Positions 1-7,769 of a DNA stretch of 64,000 bases are shown in pieces. The notes under the pieces were generated by a model. It saw only the letters and a list, made by a program, of their open reading frames with translations. It did no database searches and had not been told where the DNA came from. Positions within the stretch are counted from its first letter, which is position 1, and each line of letters begins with the position of its first letter. Origin of the DNA: Winogradskyella ouciana (GTDB taxonomy: Bacteria > Bacteroidota > Bacteroidia > Flavobacteriales > Flavobacteriaceae); assembly GCF_009709615.1 (NCBI RefSeq), contig NZ_WJYA01000004.1, forward strand, positions 310,001 to 374,000. Reading direction: 5' to 3'. The position numbers were made by a program, and so were the translations under genes.

Positions 1-1
1 A

Positions 2-1147
2 AAAGATTTTAAAAGCGCTCTAAAAATCGCAGACAGTTTAGGAGATCCTTATACAAAATTAGCAGTATCTATAGATTTGGCGAAATTTTATAAAGCCAAT
101 AACCGTTTGGATTCTTCGCTTATCTATTCTAGACAGAGTTACAAGATTTCAAAAGACATATCCATTAACGATCTTTATTTAGAGTCTATGTTGCTTTTGG
201 CAACTTTAACCAAGGGAGAAGAAAGTAAGAATTATTTAGAAGAACATATTAAGCTTACGGACAGCTTGTTAAAGGAAGAAAGAAATGTTAGAAATAAATA
301 TGCTAGAATTGAATTTGAAACCGACCAACTAGAAGCCGAAAATGAGCAAATATCTAAAGAAAACCTGTACCTAGTCTTTTTGTCAATTGGACTTTTGTTA
401 ACAGCGGTACTCGTTTTCATTGTGATATCCCAACGCGCTAAAAACAGAAAATTAAAACTCATACAGGTTCAACAAAAGGCAAATGAAGATATTTATAACC
501 TTATGCTTGGGCAACAGGATAAGGTAGACGAAGCCAGAACTCAAGAGAAAAAAAGAATTTCAGAAGAATTACATGATGGTGTGCTTGGGCGTCTTTTCGG
601 TACGCGACTTAGTTTAGACAGCATTAATTTTAAAGATGGTAAAGAAGCGATGATGACCAGAGCCAATTACATTGGTCAGCTTAAAAGTATAGAAGAAGAT
701 ATCCGAAAAATATCTCATGAGTTAAATACGGATTTTGTTTCGGGTACTGGGTTCATGGATATTGTTTCAGAGCTTATTGAGAATCAGACTCAAGCTTATG
801 GCTTAACATACGATTTTGATTATACGGACGATATTAACTGGGATTCTGTATCCAATAAAACCAAAATTAATATCTACAGAATTATTCAAGAGTCCATGCA
901 GAATATCTACAAACATGCTAATGCTAAAGCCATTAAAATTAGCATTTCGTTAGAAAAAAATGTAATTTGCCTAGACATCATTGACGATGGGGAGGGATTT
1001 GACACATCAAAGAACAAAAAAGGAATTGGTTTAAAAAATATGACTTCTCGTGTAGAAGACATTAATGGAAAAATTACCTTTACCTCTCAATCTGGTAATG
1101 GTACAATTGTTAATGTTAAGATTCCCTACTCAAACCAATCGACATGA
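2..1147 (+). CDS. Sensor histidine kinase with TPR repeats, 5' truncated by window edge
   Basis: The frame is open from base 2, so the N-terminus lies outside the window. The first visible residues read as a tetratricopeptide repeat (DSLGDPYTKLAVSIDLAKFY), followed by a coiled coil and one membrane segment (NLYLVFLSIGLLLTAVLVFI). Next is a HisKA_3-type dimerisation/phosphoacceptor helix with EELHDGVLGRLFG (His codon at 572-574). The HATPase domain has its N box in RIIQESMQNIYKHANA and glycine boxes DDGEGFD and KGIGLKNMTSR. This is the NarL-type kinase layout common in Flavobacteriaceae, with extracytoplasmic or cytoplasmic TPRs as probable sensor. The response regulator start overlaps its stop by 4 bases (ATGA), so the two are co-translated partners. 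The signal it senses cannot be told. Confidence 0.93.
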   Translation, partial: KDFKSALKIADSLGDPYTKLAVSIDLAKFYKANNRLDSSLIYSRQSYKISKDISINDLYLESMLLLATLTKGEESKNYLEEHIKLTDSLLKEERNVRNKYARIEFETDQLEAENEQISKENLYLVFLSIGLLLTAVLVFIVISQRAKNRKLKLIQVQQKANEDIYNLMLGQQDKVDEARTQEKKRISEELHDGVLGRLFGTRLSLDSINFKDGKEAMMTRANYIGQLKSIEEDIRKISHELNTDFVSGTGFMDIVSELIENQTQAYGLTYDFDYTDDINWDSVSNKTKINIYRIIQESMQNIYKHANAKAIKISISLEKNVICLDIIDDGEGFDTSKNKKGIGLKNMTSRVEDINGKITFTSQSGNGTIVNVKIPYSNQST

Positions 1148-1812
1148 AACATATTAATATCCTTATGGTAGATGATCACCCTATAATTATTGAGGGCTAC
1201 CAAAATGTGTTAATGGCAACAAAAGAAGACGACCAAACATTGCTTATTGACACTGCTAATAACTGTGACACAGCACAATTAATGATCAATAGAGCATCAA
1301 AGGATACGCCTTACGATGTTTGTTTTTTTGATATTAGCTTACCACCATCAGAGGATGGTAAATACGCTTCGGGCGAAGACCTTGCCCTTTTGGCAAAAAA
1401 AGTTTTACCGGAGGCCAAAATTATTATTCTGACCATGTTCAACGAATCGTTTAGGATTCATAATATCATAAAAGAAATAAACCCAGACGGTTTTCTTATA
1501 AAAAGTGACTTAACATCCATGGAGCTGGCAGATGCATTTCAGCAAATTTTAAAGTATCCACCATATTACAGTAGTACTGTAAGTAATTATGTAAAAAAGA
1601 CCATTACTAGCGAAATATACGTGGATGATGTTAATAGAAAAATTCTACATTTATTATCTCAAGGGATAAAAACCAAAAGCCTTAGTGAGTATATCCCATT
1701 ATCAACAAGTGCCATAGAAAAACGAAAAAAGCAACTTAAGCTATTATTTTCAGTAACAGATGGTAAGGACGAAAGTTTGTTGCAAGAAGCACGAGAAAAA
1801 GGGTATTTGTAA
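1144..1812 (+). CDS. LuxR/NarL-type response regulator
   Basis: The 222-residue protein has a receiver domain with acidic pair D10-D11 (MVDDHP), phospho-acceptor D63 in CFFDISLPPSEDG, T97 (ILTMF) and K120 (FLIKSDL). A longer than usual loop (PPSEDGKYASGEDL) follows the phospho-Asp. The C-terminal 65 residues form a helix-turn-helix of the LuxR/GerE kind (ILHLLSQGIKTKSLSEYI, then LSTSAIEKRKKQL). It overlaps the upstream kinase gene by 4 bases and is its cognate partner by position. It likely controls transcription; its targets are unknown. A tandem GGTTTTTCC repeat sits 64 bases downstream of its stop and could be one of its sites, which is an inference. Confidence 0.93.
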   Translation: MKHINILMVDDHPIIIEGYQNVLMATKEDDQTLLIDTANNCDTAQLMINRASKDTPYDVCFFDISLPPSEDGKYASGEDLALLAKKVLPEAKIIILTMFNESFRIHNIIKEINPDGFLIKSDLTSMELADAFQQILKYPPYYSSTVSNYVKKTITSEIYVDDVNRKILHLLSQGIKTKSLSEYIPLSTSAIEKRKKQLKLLFSVTDGKDESLLQEAREKGYL

Positions 1813-1875
1813 AAAAAACAGCGTTTTCTACTGCTAAATAAAACTTCCCAAAGGCTCGCCAATGCTGAAAACTAC

Positions 1876-1939
1876 GGTTTTTCCGCATCAAGTCTATGGT
1901 TTTTCCACAACAAAAATTTAAAGTGCTTACTTATATTTA
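1876..1939 (+). promoter_or_regulatory. Tandem GGTTTTTCC repeat followed by a -7-like box
   Basis: GGTTTTTCC occurs at 1876-1884 and again at 1898-1906, 22 bases apart (two helical turns), inside the longer similarity CTACGGTTTTTCCGC / CTATGGTTTTTCCAC. A Bacteroidota -7-like box TATATTTA (1932-1939) lies 25 bases after the second copy. The layout looks like an activator site at a promoter. Yet the next plus-strand gene begins only at 2658, past a strong terminator at 2004-2037. Any transcript would be a short RNA of about 90-100 nt. No reading frame of note lies in it. Confidence 0.35.
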
Positions 1940-2003
1940 TCCCAAGTCAACAAGAATTAATTAATCCCTCTTAAGTAATTGTTGAGTTAATAGCAAGAAA
2001 ACT

Positions 2004-2037
2004 AAACCTAGTTACACGCGTTGTAACTAGGTTTTTT
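2004..2037. terminator. Bidirectional intrinsic terminator
   Basis: A perfect 13-bp stem AAACCTAGTTACA (2004-2016) pairs with TGTAACTAGGTTT (2022-2034) across the 5-base loop CGCGT, with T residues following and A residues preceding. It lies between convergent genes (the response regulator on plus and the DUF456 gene on minus) and can end transcription from both sides. Confidence 0.85.
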
Positions 2038-2042
2038 ACTTT

Positions 2043-2540
2043 TTAGAACCAACTGGCATTATGCTCAGAAAGTTTTACTATAAAGAAGCCTAAGAATATT
2101 ATGGCCACAATAAACTTTAAAAAAGTAGAAGCTATAAACCCTAAGAACGATCCAAATGCTGCCTTAAGTGCTTTTTCCATATCATTTCTGTGAATCATCT
2201 CTCCGATAAGGGCTCCAACAAATGGACCGATAATGATTCCAAATGGAATTGGAGAAAGTATACCTATAATTAAGCCCAGAGTTGTACCAATCATACCAGC
2301 TCTACTGCCACCAAAGCGTTTGGTTCCCAACGCCGGAATTATATAATCTAGCACATATATAAAAATGGCGACCAAGAGCGTAACTATTAAAAACGTCTGA
2401 CTCATTTGTACACCTTCTGTAAAATGTAAAACCAAAAGACCAACCCAACTAGTGAGCGGACCAGGCAATACAGGTAAAAAACTACCTAATATTCCTAATA
2501 TCATTAAAAGTAGTGCGACAAGCACTAAAAATAATTCCAT
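2043..2540 (-). CDS. DUF456 family membrane protein
   Basis: The 165-residue protein is almost wholly hydrophobic. It has an N-terminal helix with the family hallmark GSFLPVLPGPLTSWVGLL, a second helix pair (FLIVTLLVAIFIYVLDYIIP), the sequence GTKRFGGSRAGMIGTTLG, and glycine-zipper-like helices (IIIGPFVGALIGEMIHRN). These match DUF456 over its full normal length. The molecular role of the family is not known. It is an inner-membrane protein by composition. It stands alone, convergent with the response regulator and divergent from the BlaI-like gene. Confidence 0.88.
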   Translation of the reverse strand: MELFLVLVALLLMILGILGSFLPVLPGPLTSWVGLLVLHFTEGVQMSQTFLIVTLLVAIFIYVLDYIIPALGTKRFGGSRAGMIGTTLGLIIGILSPIPFGIIIGPFVGALIGEMIHRNDMEKALKAAFGSFLGFIASTFLKFIVAIIFLGFFIVKLSEHNASWF

Positions 2541-2597
2541 ATAATTAATTTAAATTCAATTATAAGACGCAAGAAGCAAGCTAAAGTTACATTTATC

Positions 2598-2631
2598 AAC
2601 TAAAAATTTAGTTTAAACTAAATTTTTAGTT
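2598..2631. promoter_or_regulatory. 34-bp perfect palindrome, probable BlaI-like operator
   Basis: AACTAAAAATTTAGTTT (2598-2614) is followed directly by its exact reverse complement (2615-2631). Each half is itself close to a dyad (CTAAAAATTTAG). It ends 26 bases before the BlaI-like start codon and is followed by TATATTAG, a plausible -7 region. BlaI/MecI repressors bind such dyads as dimers, so this is most likely the autoregulatory operator of the 2658-5464 pair. Confidence 0.8.
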
Positions 2632-2657
2632 ATATTAGCAGTGTTAATCTAAAAATC

Positions 2658-3017
2658 ATGAAACAACTCACAAAAGCAGAAGAGGAAATAATGCAAGCAC
2701 TTTGGCAATTAAAAAAAGCCAATGTAAAATCGGTAATCGAGATTTTACCAGAACCAAAACCTGCCTATAATACCGTATCAACTATTATAAGGATTCTAGA
2801 ATCCAAAGGATTTGTGGACTACGAAAAGCAAGGGAAAGGACATCTCTACTTTCCTGTTGTACCCAAAGACGCCTATAGTAATCAATCAATAAATAAGCTT
2901 GTCGATAATTATTTTCAAGGGTCATTTAAAAGTATGGTATCGTTTTTTGTACAAAAGAACGATGTGGATGTTGAGGATATTGAAACCTTGTTGAACGAAA
3001 TTAACAAAAGCAAATAA
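2658..3017 (+). CDS. BlaI/MecI-family transcriptional repressor
   Basis: The 119-residue winged-helix protein starts MKQLTKAEEEIMQALWQLKK, the typical BlaI/MecI opening. The recognition region is PKPAYNTVSTIIRILESKG and the wing is VDYEKQGKGHLYFPVV. The C-terminal helices are the dimerisation part cleaved or released upon induction in the beta-lactam systems. It sits 2 bases ahead of the M56 peptidase gene, its usual partner. No beta-lactamase or penicillin-binding protein gene is adjacent, so the regulated function is probably not resistance in the strict sense. The palindrome at 2598-2631 is its likely operator. Confidence 0.92.
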   Translation: MKQLTKAEEEIMQALWQLKKANVKSVIEILPEPKPAYNTVSTIIRILESKGFVDYEKQGKGHLYFPVVPKDAYSNQSINKLVDNYFQGSFKSMVSFFVQKNDVDVEDIETLLNEINKSK

Positions 3018-3019
3018 TT

Positions 3020-5464
3020 ATGCTCTATACAATTTTTCAAATTATAGCATTTCAGGCACTATTTCTATTGGTGTACGATTTGTTTTTAAAGCGCGAAACC
3101 TTCTTTAATTACAATAGGGCTTATTTGTTGCTTACTGCCATAGTCTCATTTGTTTTGCCGTTTCTTAAGTTTCCTGAACTTAAAAAAATGACAACTCAAA
3201 ACGTTGTAATACAGCTGCCAGAAGTTTTTATTGGTACAAAAGCATCACCAATTTCAGAAATACAAATTGCAGAGACCGCAGGCAAAATAATGGAACAGCC
3301 CAAAACACCAATTTGGCAATATGTGTTTTGGATTGGGCTTATCATTGCCACCTTGGTTTTTGTATATAAAATTGTAAAACTGTATTGGCTTAAGGAAAAT
3401 AGCCCTAAGCGTTGGCAAGGCAATATTTTGGTTGTGAGGTTAATAAAAAGCAGCGCTGCCTTTTCATTTTTCAACACTGTTTTTTTAGGAGAAAAAATTC
3501 CCGATTCCGAAAAAACAACAATTTATAAGCACGAGTTAGTGCACGTAGAAGAGTTGCATACGCTCGACTTGCTATTTTTTGAATTACTAAGAATTGTCTT
3601 TTGGTTTAACCCGTTAATCTACATCTATCAAAATAGAATAAAAGAGCTGCACGAGTTTATAGCAGATGCTAAGGCAGTAAAACAAAATGGCAAAGCGGAA
3701 TATTATCAAAGTTTATTAAATCAAATGTTCGATACAAATAATGTGTCGTTTACCAATACATTTTTCAAAAAATCATTAATCAAAAAACGAATAGCTATGT
3801 TACAAAAATCAAAATCAAGACAGCTGAATTTAATCAAGTATGCGCTGTTGATTCCACTAGTTTTTGGGATGTTAATCTATACTTCAACAGAAGTTAGGGC
3901 CCAGGAAAAAACAGAAACAAAAAATGAGGCCAATCAAGAATTGACGGATGAACAACTTATACAATCGTACTATGACGAAATACTTAAAATGAAAGAAGAG
4001 GGTATTTCAGTTGTTGAAATTTCAGATTATACTGGCTTTACAATTAAGAATTCTGATGTGTATATCCGGTCTAAAGAGAATTATTTAAAGTCTATTGCTT
4101 TTATGCAACATATGGCCGATGCTTTAATTAAAAGAAAGTCTGAAGACGGTACGCTCACAGATAAGGATTATGAAACCGCTAAAAACATGACTTTGAATAA
4201 GCATCAGTCCTATAAGGAATACAGAGAGTGGAAAAAAACTGATGAAGCCAAAAAACTTTGGGAATCAAATGCAAAAGATGGGGAATTAAGATTTGTAGTA
4301 AACGATTTTAAGAACAAGACAGCCAAAGAACAAAAACGTTTTGATGAGCTTTTGGGAAAATTGCATGATGATGACAATTTTTATAAACTTACAGTTTGTG
4401 AAATGGTGGGAGTTTCTAAGATAGAGCTATATGATAATTCAGATGAAGATACCAAAGAAATAGAAGTAGTAGAAGAAAACATAGAAGTCCCGTTCTTAGT
4501 TATCGAAGAAGTGCCAACACTTCCTAAATGTTTGGATTTGACTAATAATAAAGAAAGAAAATATTGTTTAAGTGATTTTGTAAATAAGCATGTCAACAAA
4601 AATTTCAATACCGATTTAGCTCATGGCTTACCACCAGGTAGGAAACGAGTTTTTGTACAGTTTAAGATTGACAAAGAAGGAAAGGTTAAAGATATTATTG
4701 CCAGAGGGCCAAGCGAAGCTTTAGAGGTAGAGGCTAAACGCGTAATAGGCATGTTACCGCAATTTATTCCAGGGAGACAAAAAGGGAAATTGGTTACGGT
4801 ACCTTATTCTTTACCGATTGTTTTTGAAGTGAAGGATGATGCTAAAAGGTTAAATGAATTAATTCAGGAACGTGACAATCTTTTGCAAAATGCAAATGCT
4901 GATAAAAACCCTGTAATAATACAATTAAATCAACAGATTAATGCTTTAAAAACAAAACTCAAGGATACGTTAGATAGTTTCAGAGCAAAAAATTACGATA
5001 AGTTTATTGAGCGTTTGGAAACTAAGGCTCAAAGAGATTCAGTAGAATTTATACCAAGTGAATATAAGAAAACAAAACCTGAAAATGAGACAGAGCCGTG
5101 GACTACTGTAGAAGTAGCTCCTGTTCATCCAAATTGTAACCCTATTTCCTCAGAATCAGACAGCAAAGAGTGTACTACAAGTGCAATAAATAAACATATA
5201 GGCAAAAATTTTAATATGAATTTTGCCAAATCTTTAAATTTAACGGCAGGTAAAAAAAGAATTTTTGTTCAATTTAAAATAGATAAAGAAGGTCTTATTT
5301 CAAATATTATTGCTAGGGGCCCACATCCAAAATTAGAAGAAGAAGCAGTGAGAGTGTTGAAGTTATTGCCACAATTTACCCCAGGAAAGAAAGATGGTGA
5401 AACCGTAGATGTAGCCTATTCTATCCCAATAATTTTTCAAATTGTAAACACAAAAAATGATTAG
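3020..5464 (+). CDS. BlaR1-like M56 metallopeptidase with two TonB-C-like modules
   Basis: The 814-residue membrane protein has N-terminal helices near residues 1-20, 35-50 and 100-118, then the cytosolic M56 zinc site HELVH (171-175) with downstream ELHEFIADAKAV (209-220), and a fourth helix near 273-289. The rest is predicted periplasmic. Instead of a penicillin-binding domain it has about 200 residues of charged sequence. Two copies of a TonB C-terminal-like module follow (about 494-604 and 697-808), each with a Cys pair spaced C-x11-C and a VFVQFKIDKEG / IFVQFKIDKEG core. A coiled-coil linker (610-670) separates them. BlaR1-type proteins sense a periplasmic signal and cleave or trigger removal of the BlaI repressor. 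TonB-like tails are frequent in this phylum; the ligand is unknown. Confidence 0.9.
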   Translation: MLYTIFQIIAFQALFLLVYDLFLKRETFFNYNRAYLLLTAIVSFVLPFLKFPELKKMTTQNVVIQLPEVFIGTKASPISEIQIAETAGKIMEQPKTPIWQYVFWIGLIIATLVFVYKIVKLYWLKENSPKRWQGNILVVRLIKSSAAFSFFNTVFLGEKIPDSEKTTIYKHELVHVEELHTLDLLFFELLRIVFWFNPLIYIYQNRIKELHEFIADAKAVKQNGKAEYYQSLLNQMFDTNNVSFTNTFFKKSLIKKRIAMLQKSKSRQLNLIKYALLIPLVFGMLIYTSTEVRAQEKTETKNEANQELTDEQLIQSYYDEILKMKEEGISVVEISDYTGFTIKNSDVYIRSKENYLKSIAFMQHMADALIKRKSEDGTLTDKDYETAKNMTLNKHQSYKEYREWKKTDEAKKLWESNAKDGELRFVVNDFKNKTAKEQKRFDELLGKLHDDDNFYKLTVCEMVGVSKIELYDNSDEDTKEIEVVEENIEVPFLVIEEVPTLPKCLDLTNNKERKYCLSDFVNKHVNKNFNTDLAHGLPPGRKRVFVQFKIDKEGKVKDIIARGPSEALEVEAKRVIGMLPQFIPGRQKGKLVTVPYSLPIVFEVKDDAKRLNELIQERDNLLQNANADKNPVIIQLNQQINALKTKLKDTLDSFRAKNYDKFIERLETKAQRDSVEFIPSEYKKTKPENETEPWTTVEVAPVHPNCNPISSESDSKECTTSAINKHIGKNFNMNFAKSLNLTAGKKRIFVQFKIDKEGLISNIIARGPHPKLEEEAVRVLKLLPQFTPGKKDGETVDVAYSIPIIFQIVNTKND

Positions 5465-5571
5465 TAAATCCTATATTAATATTGGGTAATGCCAACATTT
5501 TCAAAAGTAGAGTCCACTTATGTCTTATTAGATAAAAAATTGTACATTTCGGTATCAGAAGAAACGTGATA

Positions 5572-6048
5572 ATGAACCGAATTGCTTGTCTCTTTTTAAT
5601 TATTCTCTTTACATCTTGCGATTATTTTGAAAAGCAAAAAGTAGATTCAGAAGATTTGCTTGAGGAAGAATTGCAAACCTTCAATTGGAACGATGTAGAT
5701 ACCTATCCTACGTTTAGTAGTTGCGACTCCATTACTGCAAAGGAAGAGAGTAGAGCTTGTTTTCAGAACACACTATTATCTCATGTTAATCAATATCTGG
5801 CAGATCAAAACATTGTAGTTTCAGATGATGTCAACGATACTATTCGTTTAAAACTTGTTATAGATAACAAAGGGCTTTTAGAAGTTGATAGTATGGTGAT
5901 AAAGCCAGAAACACAATTTCAAATTCCGGAAATAGATAGCCTACTACGTCAAAGCTTAAAAGATATTCCTAAAATCTTTCCAGCAATTAAACGTGGGCAA
6001 CAAGTTACCACAGCTTTTGAGTTGCCTGTGATAGTTAAGATTGAATAG
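5572..6048 (+). CDS. Small lipoprotein with TonB-C-like module, related to the BlaR1-like protein
   Basis: The chosen ATG at 5572 gives a 158-residue protein with signal MNRIACLFLIILFTSC (lipobox FTSC); an in-frame GTG at 5566 would add only two residues. Residues 40-158 align with the two modules of the preceding M56 protein. They share the Cys pair C51 and C63 (again C-x11-C), the HVNQYL helix, the IRLKLVIDNKGLLEVDSMVI core and a final TTAFELPVIVKIE strand. It therefore looks like a free, membrane-anchored copy of the sensor module and could compete for or deliver the same ligand. It lies 107 bases after the BlaR1-like stop and may be in the same transcript. Confidence 0.8.
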   Translation: MNRIACLFLIILFTSCDYFEKQKVDSEDLLEEELQTFNWNDVDTYPTFSSCDSITAKEESRACFQNTLLSHVNQYLADQNIVVSDDVNDTIRLKLVIDNKGLLEVDSMVIKPETQFQIPEIDSLLRQSLKDIPKIFPAIKRGQQVTTAFELPVIVKIE

Positions 6049-6052
6049 GTAT

Positions 6053-6076
6053 AGTAAGCAGTAAGCAGTAAGCAGT
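6053..6076. repeat. AGTAAGC heptamer tandem repeat
   Basis: Three exact tandem copies of AGTAAGC (6053-6073) followed by AGT lie between the lipoprotein stop and the convergent gene ending at 6118. Such short heptamer runs are often seen in gaps of flavobacterial genomes. The next 40 bases (ACTTCGCGTCTCTGC...) look like a fragment of another dispersed repeat. Confidence 0.6.
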
Positions 6077-6117
6077 TACTTTGTTTTTCTAACTACTTCG
6101 CGTCTCTGCAAGAAACA

Positions 6118-6855
6118 CTAAAAGCGTATAGCCAATTTCTGCATCAATCTCAGTACTTCTATATACAACCAAATTAGCGTTGCCAAAAGTCCCCAAGTTG
6201 CGATCCACTCTTTGTATTTTGGCGCTCTGTTCTTATAACGCTCTATATAATCAAAGTCTAACAACAAGGCAAATGAAGCTACTATGGCAGCTAAAATATT
6301 AAACACAATAGCAAACCAAGATGTTCCCCAGATATAGGTTTTTATCCCGAAAAAACTAAGTATCCAAGAAATTAAATACACAACCATTATACTAATTGTG
6401 GCGGTTATAATAACGCTTCGTAATTTTTTTGTTACTACAATAATCCTAAGCTGATATAGTATGAGCATTACAAAGAACGTAACAATGGTAACACCAATAG
6501 CCTGATATGGTAGCTCGGGAAAATTACGATGCGCATAAGACGAAAACCCACCCAAAAAGAAGCCCTTTGCTACAACGTAAAGTGGTACTAAAATGTGAGC
6601 CCAATGTTGTCTCACGGAAATTAAAATACTCATAACTATGGCTCCCAGCATGCCACCTAGGGTAAACCATCGCATGGGTGTGCCAGCTTCATTGAGCTTC
6701 CACAAATAGCCTGTAATGGCTGCAATAACAATAATGCCAAGCATGGATTTAAAAAAAATGCCAGCAACAGACATGGTTTTAGACGAAGACTTACCACCCT
6801 CCCAAAAATAACCATTAAATACAGGGTTTGAAGTCTTAAAATTCCTTAGACTCAT
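6118..6855 (-). CDS. Bax inhibitor-1/YccA family membrane protein
   Basis: The 245-residue protein has seven hydrophobic segments. It carries the YccA-like opening LRNFKTSNPVFNGYFW and the family pattern of a cytosolic loop with FLLGG-like FFLGGFSSYAHRNFPELPY. The late helices include LLDFDYIERYKNRAPKYKEW, where the acidic pair D-F-D is the conserved pH-sensing site of the BI-1 fold. In bacteria such proteins act as inner-membrane cation/calcium leak channels or protease modulators. It ends the minus-strand pair with the upstream gene, with a spacer of 2 bases. Confidence 0.9.
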   Translation of the reverse strand: MSLRNFKTSNPVFNGYFWEGGKSSSKTMSVAGIFFKSMLGIIVIAAITGYLWKLNEAGTPMRWFTLGGMLGAIVMSILISVRQHWAHILVPLYVVAKGFFLGGFSSYAHRNFPELPYQAIGVTIVTFFVMLILYQLRIIVVTKKLRSVIITATISIMVVYLISWILSFFGIKTYIWGTSWFAIVFNILAAIVASFALLLDFDYIERYKNRAPKYKEWIATWGLLATLIWLYIEVLRLMQKLAIRF

Positions 6856-6857
6856 TA

Positions 6858-7718
6858 TTATAAGTTGAATTTATAGCCTATGGCAATATCTGTGGAAAAA
6901 TTACCTTGGTTATCTAAAAATGCGGCAAATAATTCTCCATAAATTAATGTAATATAGCTGTTCTCACCAACCTTAATATCAGAACCTACTCCGAAAATAA
7001 AAGGGATGTCAAATGAAGTCTCATTGACGTCAACTTCCATGTCGCTTTCATTAATGAATGAAGCATTAGAAAGGTTCAGCGTTGCAAATTTTACTTGTCC
7101 ATAGATTGAAAACGTTTCCGTATTAACAAATCTAAAACGGTAACCTAATGAAAATTCGGTGGTGCTGTAGGGAAAATCGTCACTATCAAACGTATGTCTT
7201 GCTTGTAAAAAGCCGGAATGTCTTGGCATATCATGGCCTTCTAAGACTTCTAATTCTGCACCAATCATTGGTGTTTTTTTATTTTCAGGATTACCAACAA
7301 AAGGATTATTGGTTATACCTCCAGAAAACCCCAGTCTAAACTGTGCTTTACTTTCGGTTGTACTCGATGTATAGTTTGGGTCTGCAGAGCTATTATAAGC
7401 ATCAATATAAGCTCTTAGGCTGTAGAGTGTTAACTTAAGCTTGTCCTTGGACATTCCTGTGAGTTCGCTCAACGTTGATTTATACTCCTCTTTATAGTTG
7501 TTGTTTTCATCCCTTGTGTTCTTTAATTCGGTAATTGTACCATTTTCGGTACGCACAAAATAGCGATATTCACCATCGATAACATTCCACAGAAGGTCTA
7601 ATTTACCATCAATATCAGTTTTTAGCTCAAGTGTCTCGCCATTGATGGTATAGGTTTCTTGGCTATGGTTTAGCTGAAACGCAAGACAAAGAATTAGGAT
7701 TAACAGTGATTTTTTCAT
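6858..7718 (-). CDS. Secreted protein with outer-membrane beta-barrel character, unknown function
   Basis: The 286-residue protein has a signal peptide (MKKSLLILILCLAFQLNHSQ). An N-terminal stretch of charged and polar sequence (about 20-115) reads like a small globular domain (LDLLWNVIDGEYRYFVRTEN). From about 125 onward there are alternating beta strands (FRLGFSGGITNNPFVG, FSLGYRFRFVNTETFSIYG, FIFGVGSDIKVGENSYITL) ending DIAIGYKFNL, a terminal aromatic strand typical of outer-membrane barrels. I do not recognise a family. It is the first gene of a minus-strand pair with the Bax-inhibitor-like gene. Confidence 0.72.
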   Translation of the reverse strand: MKKSLLILILCLAFQLNHSQETYTINGETLELKTDIDGKLDLLWNVIDGEYRYFVRTENGTITELKNTRDENNNYKEEYKSTLSELTGMSKDKLKLTLYSLRAYIDAYNSSADPNYTSSTTESKAQFRLGFSGGITNNPFVGNPENKKTPMIGAELEVLEGHDMPRHSGFLQARHTFDSDDFPYSTTEFSLGYRFRFVNTETFSIYGQVKFATLNLSNASFINESDMEVDVNETSFDIPFIFGVGSDIKVGENSYITLIYGELFAAFLDNQGNFSTDIAIGYKFNL

Positions 7719-7769
7719 TTGTTGTATGACTTGGTTTTAGTAAAGCTACCAAAAATATATGAGATGTTA

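Noticed and set aside
3020..3079. Beta-lactam resistance operon
   Set aside because: The BlaI/BlaR1-like pairs at 2658 and 19546 lack a neighbouring beta-lactamase or penicillin-binding protein and lack the penicillin-sensor domain, so resistance is not supported.
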